In this document: in pieces, positions 12,001 through 20,853 of the stretch
Layout: every line of letters starts with the position of its first letter
Position numbering within the stretch: position 1 is the stretch's first letter
Assembly (NCBI GenBank): GCA_021399445.1
Contig: JAJTUQ010000002.1
Coordinates: 4,402,001 to 4,466,000 of the forward strand
Origin: Xylogone sp. PMI_703
Taxonomy: Eukaryota; Ascomycota; Leotiomycetes
Direction: 5' to 3'
DNA length: 64,000 nucleotides
Translations under genes and position numbers: made by a program
The notes under the pieces: generated by a model
Database searches by the model: none
The model's input: only the letters and a program-made list of their open reading frames with translations
Told to the model about the DNA's origin: nothing

Positions 12001-14634
12001 CTCCTCGTACTTTCGTAAGTGATCGAGAAGATTCGGATCTTCTTGAGTCCTTGAAGTTCTGGGTATTGGAGCTCCCTCACGGCTTGGTGGCCGCGAGAAA
12101 GGCTCTGTGGTAGAGTCTGTGGACTCTTGATATGAATCTTCTGCGGCCTCGAAATGTTTTGCTTCGTTTGATGGCTGGCGTTGCTCTAGTTCAGATTCCT
12201 CTAGGCTATTCAACCCAATTTGGGAAGGCCTTGCTTTCCCACGGATTCCTTCCATGATCTTTTTCGCCTCGTCCAAGAAGTCTTGTGTTGTGACGGAACC
12301 TTTTCGGGTGTCTGTTGACATCCCCAAATCCGTTCTGGTAGGCTTTACAGGGTCGGTAGACTTAATCTCTGTTGCCTTTTTTCCTTGTAGAAGCCTGGAG
12401 CCTTCAGGTGCAAGGAGGTCTACCTCACGCAACGGGCGCCGATCTTGATCACGAGAATTAGGTCGTAATATCGGCCGCGTAGCCAACACATCTGGTTCTG
12501 CTTCTTGCAAGTTATCTCCATTTTTGGCATCCTTCTTGTTTTGCCCAATTAGAGATTGCATTTGATGGTGGCTTTCCATTAACGGAGCACTGTGAGCAAG
12601 TTCAGAGCCGGCTTGAGTGTCTAATGTTCGCCGACGTTTTGGAGTACGGTCTTTCAGTGGTGATTTTGAGTTTCGTTTGCTCTCGGCATCGCTAGAAGTC
12701 TTCGGCGGTATTTTAGCCTTCCTTAGAGTTTGTCCTTCTTCTCTAGCTAAAGCGCGAGAAGTTTGCCTCGAACGAATCAGTTCTCGGATCGCAGTTGCTT
12801 TCTCGGCAATAGTACTTGAGCTTGTGTATCTTTTACGCGGCGAGCGTTGGTTATTCTGGGCTAGAGGAGCAGTATCAACCTGATTTCCAAGGAAACTTGC
12901 TGGCTGAGATCTGTTCTCTTTGTCTTCATCCAGGAGTCGGGAACTATGTATGCTGGACTGCATTTCATCACTAAACTGGAAGCCATCCAGATCGCCTCTT
13001 CCAAAACTTTGTACGTCCGTTGTACCCTGATGGCGTATCTCCAGTTCCTGTTGCTTTTCGGGACTTAGACTATTCATGAATGCCTCGTCTAAGGAAGAAT
13101 GTGCTGATTCTCTGTCTGTAGATGACTGCAGGGCTCCTCTTCGGACATCATTTTCTAAATCACCTTCAAACTGACTTAGCCTTCGGAGAAGCCTTTGATT
13201 TGTAAAAGTGTCATGTTTGCCAAAGAGCTTCAACGGACCCCCAGAGCTTAATTTTTGTTCCCTGAAATCATTCTTTCCCGAGCTATCATTAGAGTTATGT
13301 GGGACCACAAGGGAGGACGCAGTATTGGCCCGATCGGTTTGGTCATCTAATGAATGAGGCTTCTTCAAAACCGGAAGTTGCTTTGGCGTACTCGCTTGTA
13401 TTGATTCCTCTGGCAACAACCCTGACTCATCAATCGGAGCTAGAGAGGAAGGGCTAAGCATTCTCTTCTGAAATGATCCGTCTCTAGAACGACTCCCTCT
13501 GACAGCATTGACGAAACGTCCGTTATGCGCGTAATCCTCTGTTTCAGCTGACACGTCACCAGGAGCAGGCTCGGAGGTAGATCGTAGAATTTGAGTGGGA
13601 GCTCCACGATTGCCAGAATCAAGTTCATTAACGCGCTCTTGTAACTCAGCAGCGGAAAGATCCAATGACAGATAATTATCCCTCCCACTCTCATTACCTG
13701 TTGGAATTAAAATCGGACTCAGTCTTTCGTTACGTATATCACTTTGCCCACTAAGCGTACGGTGTGCTTCTTCGAAAGGTTGCCGTTGATGAGGTACTGC
13801 GAGGCTCATGTTGGAATCGGAAACTGAGTCATTCCCCGTCTCACCATCTTGGCTAACAGATGGTTTCGGCCTGAAATTGCTGCTCTGGCTGAGATCATTT
13901 GCGGAAAATTCGCTCACTGCACTTTGGTCCGCTAATATATAGGTCAGGCCTCGCGGCTTGTGCGCCTGGATTGGGTTTGTGGTTTCCTCGGAAAGCGAGG
14001 GCATATGGCTCGCTGCTTTTTCCTGAACTATTCTTGGAATATAAGGTGGAGGACTCGAGGGCATCACTAAGCTTAATTCTTCACCGACTTGGAACTGTAA
14101 CGCTGTCTTGTTTACTCCCTGAGCGCTTTGAGAAGGAGGAAGAAATATGCTTTCAAGGCCGCCAGGGCTAAAAAGGTCGCGCTGTTCTCCATACGCAATA
14201 TCGCCCTGTAATAATCTCTTTCTCCACTCCGGTGTATCTTTCCATGTCTCCCTTTGAGAAGAGCTTAGTTGTTTGTGCTGAATCGTATGGTGCTGTGTTG
14301 TTTGAATAGAGCTAGAAGGCGAGGGGGCAATGTTCTGCGCGTCTGCAGCATTTGGTAGTTCTTCACGGAGCTTCGAAGGACGTTGCCCTTGGGCGCGTTG
14401 GGGCTGAGGAATATTGCTATTGTTGTGACTGCGCTCACTGAGCGGACTGGTTACACCCTCGACCGCCAGTTGTGACTGCTTCTTAGGCTTGTATTTTGGT
14501 ATTCGACTTGGTGGCACGACTTTCGGGGTCTCAGGCGCAGGTGGATGGTTTGGTAGAGTCTCGACGAGGGAATCTTCAGATCCCGCCTGAGAGACCCAGT
14601 CCTCGGAGAGTGAATCCAACCAAGCGGGCGCCAT
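9043..14634 (-). CDS. Cdc11/Nud1/SnaD-like septation initiation scaffold (LRR)
   Basis: A single uninterrupted frame of 1,863 residues starting MAPAWLDSLSEDWVSQ. The first about 1,370 residues are Ser/Arg-rich and look disordered. Residues about 1,375-1,725 form a run of leucine-rich repeats of the SDS22-like type (IEELDVSNNQISQLNG, LQYIDVSNNEIESL, LTDLDLKDNVIGNV, LRLLYLDRNRLGRI), closed by an LRR cap region (ALVDLRSNPLTLGFYPP). Family knowledge: S. pombe Cdc11, budding yeast Nud1 and A. nidulans SnaD share this layout and anchor the septation initiation/mitotic exit network to the spindle pole body. The conserved WLDSLSEDW start and LRR position support that call. It is divergent from the unknown gene at 15505. 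Confidence 0.87.
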   Translation of the reverse strand: MAPAWLDSLSEDWVSQAGSEDSLVETLPNHPPAPETPKVVPPSRIPKYKPKKQSQLAVEGVTSPLSERSHNNSNIPQPQRAQGQRPSKLREELPNAADAQNIAPSPSSSIQTTQHHTIQHKQLSSSQRETWKDTPEWRKRLLQGDIAYGEQRDLFSPGGLESIFLPPSQSAQGVNKTALQFQVGEELSLVMPSSPPPYIPRIVQEKAASHMPSLSEETTNPIQAHKPRGLTYILADQSAVSEFSANDLSQSSNFRPKPSVSQDGETGNDSVSDSNMSLAVPHQRQPFEEAHRTLSGQSDIRNERLSPILIPTGNESGRDNYLSLDLSAAELQERVNELDSGNRGAPTQILRSTSEPAPGDVSAETEDYAHNGRFVNAVRGSRSRDGSFQKRMLSPSSLAPIDESGLLPEESIQASTPKQLPVLKKPHSLDDQTDRANTASSLVVPHNSNDSSGKNDFREQKLSSGGPLKLFGKHDTFTNQRLLRRLSQFEGDLENDVRRGALQSSTDRESAHSSLDEAFMNSLSPEKQQELEIRHQGTTDVQSFGRGDLDGFQFSDEMQSSIHSSRLLDEDKENRSQPASFLGNQVDTAPLAQNNQRSPRKRYTSSSTIAEKATAIRELIRSRQTSRALAREEGQTLRKAKIPPKTSSDAESKRNSKSPLKDRTPKRRRTLDTQAGSELAHSAPLMESHHQMQSLIGQNKKDAKNGDNLQEAEPDVLATRPILRPNSRDQDRRPLREVDLLAPEGSRLLQGKKATEIKSTDPVKPTRTDLGMSTDTRKGSVTTQDFLDEAKKIMEGIRGKARPSQIGLNSLEESELEQRQPSNEAKHFEAAEDSYQESTDSTTEPFSRPPSREGAPIPRTSRTQEDPNLLDHLRKYEEISDGEDTNALSLRSLLVTGDSADPEKIVSEKQNPSNLDRSLPKSNEKDAENHLPSIRFSRTSELGLKRKHSTSSIRISSEDHGDVEYPTYRSNLSGHSTSRSLPTGSSRGSGSRGVVFPHTVSQLIGDHVAGMVFDSERNMWVKRRAPRPSNGDRVLMSLDETEEDPFENIPDLSVDETLELQRLKSASSNNKKDTRVEQLRRQGALEVITLQDKRAIEDYLRSESSKSSRYVSNGTLSDSNTRPTSWGDDSVIEASKDEQAILGHDSTILTNAGDEEIEKEISIYEDRVESENLRRRRNVTISFSSPVASIIQHSYDEEGSLEDDSEEDISEKDDLEESDISNASILSGRNHTRPKPTSNMMRGTMRHKAIPGHTFSGRPVSRIDERDEESLAEEAEDMSRKSVSVVLSTPRASSVVFPTPRPLHEIGTLTLTPLSDFTMHRAEESFGLEVSYIARGQRRGQPPPKRALSQSIKTLVEKLTEVEPYEPFWEHLKYMELKDKQLTNLHKLDEFCEKIEELDVSNNQISQLNGVPSTVREIRISHNQLTDLTAWGHLHNLQYIDVSNNEIESLSCFDSLIHLRGLRADNNKIKSLDGIAHLDGLLSLRLRGNLIENVDFEGTSLHRLTDLDLKDNVIGNVEHLERLQSLSNLNLEDNKLEYLEIQSTGKLHALKYLKLSGNNLESIDVSQFPNLRLLYLDRNRLGRITGLVHTKHMDSLSMREQQEGTTIDMGFLSEAFEIRKLFLSGNPLRAFNPPVDFLNLQYLELANCGLESLPSEFGQMMSNIRVLNLNFNALRDVKSLAGIVRLKKLHLAGNRLFRLRKTTNILAQFASLALVDLRSNPLTLGFYPPVVERCMVLRSDRARPDEGAIVEPYTLDAADPRDDRRYTNCLDMETRMLRRVYEILIFGGCPRLKTLDGLAVDSSVILAKDIVWEALVEAKLVAGSPPKQDEIPKQSPEEENTEENKGESIEGQSERWQAEDSFA

Positions 14635-15504
14635 AGTTGATTAAATTGGCGATATAAACCGGTCAAATGTTGTGGTACATGAGGGCGGAACCGTTGTTAA
14701 TTGGCCTCTAATTTCGTGTTTGGTGTATTGTATGGTCCCGTTGTATATATGGGGCTGTCATGTAGTTGTAGTAGACCAAGAAGAATATGTGGGATTGACG
14801 ATATTGCTGATATTTGCTGTTCATGACGCGTGATGGCTTGGTCTATGCTTGCGCGCTACGACGTTGAATGCAAAGCCCCAAACCTAAGATTCCTGATCCG
14901 TGCGCGTTGCCATAGTAACAGTGCCTGGACGAGGCTGAGGCTGTGGCTGTTATCGCACTCCCCGCACCAGCATTCCAGCCTGTTGGAGCTGCCTGATTAG
15001 GAGATATATCTGTAAGGAGGTATATTTCAACAATATCAAATAGACTTTGTAGAGCTCTAACACAGATGTATGTCATCATTCCTTCATATCTTGGGATTTC
15101 AGAACACAGTGAAAGCACAGGACGGTTATGGCTGTGGCTACAAGTGCCTATGAGCTATTCTTTATTCACTTTCGTGGTTTAACCTTAAGCTCACCTGTAG
15201 ATCAGGACTTGTAGGAGCAATTTACATGTCCGTTCCCTCAACGTCTAATAATCTACCATGAGGCACAGGCTCGCGTAGTACAGTAGTGTGAGCCATTAAG
15301 GTTCGCCTTGAACCAAAAGTTCGTCTAAAAAACCACTTTACGCGAGAGATCACCTAGACAACGCAAACGCGACGTGAGAAGTGGCATTCACTTGCGCAAG
15401 TCTGCTTCTCACACAACCCCTGCAAACGCCGAAGTATCCAACGGTCTGTAATTCGATGGCTCTCAATATCCTGGATCCCAGTTTTGCATTGGTTATTGTC
15501 AACT
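14635..15504. promoter_or_regulatory. Divergent promoter region with an upstream ORF
   Basis: Spacer between the Cdc11-like gene (-) and the next gene (+). A 21-codon upstream ORF runs from ATG 15456 to TGA 15521 and overlaps the chosen downstream start at 15505 in another frame, so it could reduce initiation there. Nothing else was recognised. Confidence 0.5.
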
Positions 15505-18237
15505 ATGGGTGTGCAAAATGATAGGATAGCTCGAATGGTGGAGGGTGAAGCTGATGAGCCCCTTCACTACTCTGCATTTGTGGGGCCAGGAGATATTATC
15601 TGCGAAGGGTCTGATGCGGAGCAAAGCCCAGAGACAATTAGACGAAAGCATCGAAGATATGAACGTTATGCCTCACTATACTTGGAAGGGAAACTGCCAA
15701 TTATACAGTCAGCAAGCCTTAGGGGGCCCCTGGATAAGGAATCGGGTTGGATAAACCCGTGGCAGTCGCAGCCGAAAAGGAATATCAGAGGGAAGGAGGG
15801 TATGAAGCGTAAAAATGATACACAGAGTTCATTAGGAATGACATCTTTCAATTCATCCACACGTCTCAACTCGAGCAGGAGTGACGGCTTTCAAACCGCG
15901 AGCTCAAAGGTCGGCAAGGAGGTCAAGAGTAAAGAGAAAATGCGGGATCACGATGACACTGGCAGCTCTCAAAAGAGAGACAAGCGGGCCACAATCGCTG
16001 GGCAGTTGGTTGAATCAGCCGAGACGACTTCGGAAGGGAATAGTATAACAAACGTGAAGTCAAGGGAAACGTCAAAGCGAGCGTCTGAGTTAAGTTGGTT
16101 GAAAGGAGCGAGAAATTATAAACGGCCTCGATGGGACTCGACACCGGCTTCCACACCAACTCCTCTACCTAGTGTTCAGGTTAACAGGAGTCCAAACGAG
16201 TGTCAAGCGGCTGAAAACATGATTAGACATAGTCAGGCCACGGATATGCCGTTACCACGTGTTACAGATACATCTGGAAAAGATAGGACTGAACCTCGCG
16301 ATAATCAGATCAGCTCTTCTCTCCCGCACAGGCAACTGGGAAGCGAGGTAGGAATTGCAGATTATCAATCTCAAACTGGTTCCCAAGAACCGTCTGTTTC
16401 TCCCACTGATGAACTTCCTTGCCGGTCTTCAATAATTCTAAAGAGAGCAGCATCTACTGATAGACAAGACCCTTTCATAATACACGAACTTAATACCCAG
16501 GTTGATTCTTTCAGTGGAGTAGGCAGTCATATATGTAGTAGTTCTAACGGGGAGAGCAATACTAGGGCTAGCTTGAAGCTACACTCGGATCCAGATTATC
16601 CTAAGACTTCAACAAGAACAACTAGAATATCTATGGGGTGTGATGGAGAAAATAGCTTGATGACTTTGTTTGAGCCATCCTCGGGGGGTCTAGGCGGCTT
16701 TCATTATAAGCAGAGGCGAAGAAAATCCAATCTTCCAACACTACCCGACATGATCTCCAGAAGGAATCTTGATCTGGATCCATACAAGCAGACGCCACAA
16801 TCTAAAAGAATGGAGCCTCACTCTCCGTCTAGAACTCTGGGCTCGCCGTTCAAGAGTCAGACGGGAGATGGAGATAACGAGCAATGTGTAGAAGAGCAAC
16901 CTGAAGCGGAAAACCTGCCGGATTGGAAACAGAGGGCGGAAGTTTTGCAACATGATATAGAGATGCAAACTCAAGATGAGGAAGACTACAATCCGGCTCT
17001 CCACCATGATGATCTGAAATCTCTAGGCAATGCTCCTTGTTCTTCTTGTGATATGGTTAATGACAACAGCAACTCGGCAACTCTACGACTATCAGATAAT
17101 AGCCGGGGTGCGTCAATCGATCATAAAGAAGGAGAATTGGATATCTCCAGATCACCACCAGGAAGTCTAGAAATATCACAGCCTGATGTGATAAAAGCTT
17201 CTTCACAACATGACAAGTCCGAGCTTCCAGGTAAACCTCCAACACTTGGATCACCCCTGAAGTTGAAACCTATTTTTTCTTCTAAAAACCTGCAAATACA
17301 AAGTCCCTGGGCTCTTGAAAAATTTACGCCGCTACCAATAACATATGATGATGGCTCTAATAAACCAAGTTCAGAAGATGAACAAGATGATACGGATGAT
17401 ATTACCTTCGTCGAAGTGACTGACCAAGATACGTTGAACAAAAGTCAAGTTACAAATAGCCAGGGATCAGATCGTTTCATGACGCCAGTTGAAGATAACA
17501 TAAAGCCATTCAACGAGTTTATAACGCCGCTGCCTGCTGAGATCCAGGGCCCTACTACCTTGACGCAGATGCTCGAGCTTGAAACTACACATAATCCTTG
17601 GACTGAGACTACAAAGGCTACATCAAGCAAAAAGTGTAGAAAGAGGGTGTCATTTAACTTTATTTCTGAGGATGAAGACAATGAGCCGCAAAGCTCCGTT
17701 CCTTCGAAGAAACTCATCGGATCCCCGCCACCACCCATACACTCATTAAGGGACCTTTCTCAAGGAGATGCCCATGATGATGGATCTAGTAGTTTCGAGA
17801 ACCACTTCCGGGCAGCTTCCCGATATATCTCAACAAAGATAGGCTCTTCCTCACAAAGGAGCCCCAGGGTGGATGCAATGGCCGAGGCATTTATCAGTGC
17901 GGATATTCCTACATCACGACCAAGAGATCATTCTACTTCTGAGAACATTATTCATAGTCCTCGAGAGGCTCTTGCTGAACATCAATCCACCCTCAACTCA
18001 TCAAAGGAGAACTTTGGGAACTCCTACCTATCAACAGATAAAAGCTCTCTACGCAAAACTTCAACAATAATGGAAGAAATGGACGTAAATACTCTTATTG
18101 GGGAAATAGGGGATTTTTTACAGGAATGGGATGTCGAAACCGAGGTGAAGAATGTTGTTAGATTATCACAATCTAAGGACAGTAGTCAGACTACGTTACC
18201 GTTACGGAGAGGACTATTATCAGCTCCGGAGAGCTGA
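15505..18237 (+). CDS. Large disordered protein, function unknown
   Basis: A single frame of 910 residues from the first ATG (15505). The frame is open a little further upstream but without an ATG. The N-terminus MGVQNDRIARMVEGEADEP and the segment RYERYASLYLEGKLP followed by ASLRGPLDKESGWINPW look folded and family-like. The middle is Ser/Thr/Lys/Glu-rich and probably disordered, with many SP/TP sites. A second ordered patch lies at the C-terminus (MDVNTLIGEIGDFLQEWDVE). No enzyme motif, membrane segment or signal peptide is visible. Codon use and the absence of stops over 2.7 kb support a real gene; the function was not recognised. Confidence 0.8.
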   Translation: MGVQNDRIARMVEGEADEPLHYSAFVGPGDIICEGSDAEQSPETIRRKHRRYERYASLYLEGKLPIIQSASLRGPLDKESGWINPWQSQPKRNIRGKEGMKRKNDTQSSLGMTSFNSSTRLNSSRSDGFQTASSKVGKEVKSKEKMRDHDDTGSSQKRDKRATIAGQLVESAETTSEGNSITNVKSRETSKRASELSWLKGARNYKRPRWDSTPASTPTPLPSVQVNRSPNECQAAENMIRHSQATDMPLPRVTDTSGKDRTEPRDNQISSSLPHRQLGSEVGIADYQSQTGSQEPSVSPTDELPCRSSIILKRAASTDRQDPFIIHELNTQVDSFSGVGSHICSSSNGESNTRASLKLHSDPDYPKTSTRTTRISMGCDGENSLMTLFEPSSGGLGGFHYKQRRRKSNLPTLPDMISRRNLDLDPYKQTPQSKRMEPHSPSRTLGSPFKSQTGDGDNEQCVEEQPEAENLPDWKQRAEVLQHDIEMQTQDEEDYNPALHHDDLKSLGNAPCSSCDMVNDNSNSATLRLSDNSRGASIDHKEGELDISRSPPGSLEISQPDVIKASSQHDKSELPGKPPTLGSPLKLKPIFSSKNLQIQSPWALEKFTPLPITYDDGSNKPSSEDEQDDTDDITFVEVTDQDTLNKSQVTNSQGSDRFMTPVEDNIKPFNEFITPLPAEIQGPTTLTQMLELETTHNPWTETTKATSSKKCRKRVSFNFISEDEDNEPQSSVPSKKLIGSPPPPIHSLRDLSQGDAHDDGSSSFENHFRAASRYISTKIGSSSQRSPRVDAMAEAFISADIPTSRPRDHSTSENIIHSPREALAEHQSTLNSSKENFGNSYLSTDKSSLRKTSTIMEEMDVNTLIGEIGDFLQEWDVETEVKNVVRLSQSKDSSQTTLPLRRGLLSAPES

Positions 18238-20853
18238 AGTGAATACTAGATTCTTGCATTCAATTGTCATCTGTTTGGAGTATGGAGTATCGAATGAAAT
18301 ATTCCGGCGGTGGATGAATAGGGGTATCATGGAAGGATCTAGCTCCTTGCTATTCGCATGTCTCGCTCACGTGTCTTACCATTTGAATGTACCTAGCAAG
18401 TGTTTTTTGGCTGAAGAGACTTGGACATTCACTCCAATGATAACTTTGACGGCTGATATGCCATACATCTACACACGTGATAATTAATGGTCTGGGTATT
18501 ACGAATACGCCCCGCTTTGTCGTTTACGCTAGATGATGACAGTCATCTTTATTCCAAGATCCTCAGACTCGATGGGACTTCCCAATTTCTCCGATCATCA
18601 GCTACTATCAATAAGCTTTCACCGTCATTTCCTCCTGTTCCACATTTTTTAGCTGCTCAAGGCACGTGTGTGCACTAGCTAAGACAGTGACATTCCAGAT
18701 GGGTTCTAGATGGCCTCACGGAGATGGAACGTGGGATCGGGTCTCTCAACGGTTGGCACCCAAGATAATCACTCGATAGCTGGCATTTATTGATGATATT
18801 GCAGTTTCAATAATAATGTCCACCGGGGATCGGATCCTCGCAGAACGTGGTAGTGGCAAAAAAGGAGGCTCAATGGGCATGACAATCAGACTTGTGATAG
18901 TCTCGGCAATTACGATAATTAGTGGAGCTCTCGAACATTTCCCCACAATCTTCAAACCGTATGCCTGGGCAACAGACAATATGCAACACGGGCTGAGCAT
19001 TCGCGTTCGGGACGTCGACTGACCGTGTTTGAGCACCCAGCATCCGATTGCAAGGGAGTAGGAATCGGGATAGTCTCTCCTGAGGACCTCAACTTCCTAT
19101 ATGCATATCCGAAGAGATGGCTGTGCAAATAGATCATGCCATGGGACTGAGCCGGTGGCCCGCTGGATAGATCCGTGAGGCGGCAAATGAGCATTCACCA
19201 GAATCTACCTGCCTTGAAAATGCCTATATTAGTCAATTGGCCGAATAGCTCCTGCGGGTCCCCCGGTTTATCAATTCTATGGCACGGAGGGTATAGCCGC
19301 CTTCCTATCGAGAAGATTGGAGGTTGTGCTGGTTCCAAGATACGCAATTGATAAGGGATAAGACGAGAGGAAGTGCGGCCAACATTTAGGAAAGTGTGAA
19401 TTGATTCGGGGAATGTTTCCAAATGGGCATGTAGATAGATAGAATCAGAATCTCTCAATCTCTCAATTTCTCAAACATCAATTGTCGGTTGGATCTGGTT
19501 TGAGATACTGTAGTTTTTGAATAGCATTCCGGATTGGTGGATTTGTGGATTGCTATTAAGGACTCCAATTGTATTATGAAGCTGAAACTGGGGCCCTCAG
19601 CACTGATTGTCGCTGTCAATGACCGCTCGTGTCCTTGATCGTTTGTCGTAAATCTGCGAGTCGACCTGCTTGATCTCCCAATGAGGCCGGACCTCGCGCC
19701 CTGCTTTCGCAACGTCGACATTCGATACGTTTCCGCATGCTCGACGATTGGTCACTGCATATATGCTTGGTGCTGGATGAAGTGTCGTCAAGAACCGCGA
19801 TGCAACCGGAGCGGTCAGCCATGCGTTGTCGGAGCACGTTTTTGATTGATAGGTTGATATCGCGCGAGATCGAGCCCTTAGACTGCCGGCCGGGGAGCGC
19901 AAAGACGCTGCCGCTCAGGGCGCTGAGGCAGCTTCAGGGCAAGGCGGGTGATGGACATTCCAGGGCCCGGAGGGATTGCTGGAAGGAGAGGAAGAAAGGA
20001 GAAGGAGGAATGGACACGGTGCACAAAATGCTGCCCCTGTATGAGAAATAGAGTAAGACACAACGGTTGCAAGTAAAGAAGACACGCGCACCGGGAGGAG
20101 GTGAAGACAGGTTGCTGAGTGGAAAGGCGACTCGCATGTGGTTCATTGATTTCACCCAATAATTGAATTCTGCGGGGTGTGCGGCCCTCGGCGGTTGCTC
20201 AGCGCACACCCCCCGTCGCTCGGGAGCGGTGTCGCCTCGCCCAAGCGCCTGGGACGCGGAGACTCTCTCAGACAGCGTGCACAGTAAGCTGACTCGCGGT
20301 GGACAAAATAGTTGTCAGTGTGGTACTTCCGGGCTCGCCAAACTTTGGTGGCGACTTATGTACCACTGTGCCAATTATTTTGTCCGCCGCGAGGCTGAGA
20401 GCAGAGTGCAAAAAGCAAAAGCTGTGGCGCGCAACTGCCTTTGCCACTAACGCTCGCTTCGCGGCTTCCACCAAATTTGTTCCTGGCACGCACGTTTCTC
20501 TATTCCCCCTCCCTCAAGTCCTGGCTGTCTCAACACTGCTGCTCAATCTCCAAACGGCCGTGCGACTGCATCTCAGCACACAACTCACACAAACCCATAC
20601 GACCCTGCCACCGGCACAACGTGACTGCGCTGCTCGAGCTTCTTGAGCGCGGCGAAACAACCAGGCTGAGCCTCGTACCCGTCAACGCTGGGAGCATCGT
20701 CATTTCCAGTAACCGAGACTTACGGGCCAAACAAAGGCTTATGATCCGGCGACGTCAGCGTCCTATGTGCCCCCAACCAACAACTCCAATTGAGGCCGAA
20801 TACCTGCGAATCATTCTCCCACACTGCGGCTGGACTCGATAGATGTGCGCCTC
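18238..20853. other. 2.6-kb spacer, no convincing gene
   Basis: Contains only short overlapping frames with no recognisable family. The last about 900 bp become GC-rich and include a long hairpin (20293-20393). This part probably holds the promoter and 5' leader of the KCS1-like gene. Short upstream ATGs occur before 20854. Confidence 0.5.
20293..20393. repeat. 101-bp near-perfect inverted repeat (hairpin)
   Basis: The left arm begins CTCGCGGTGGACAAAATAGT and the right arm, read in reverse complement, begins CTCGCGGCGGACAAAATAAT. Pairing continues inward through GTGGTAC. The centre is itself self-complementary (TCGCCAAA..CTTTGGTGGCGA). The whole interval could fold into one long stem. It lies 460 bp upstream of the KCS1-like start. 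It could be a very small MITE, a foldback remnant or a structured RNA leader; no TA duplication is evident. Confidence 0.75.
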
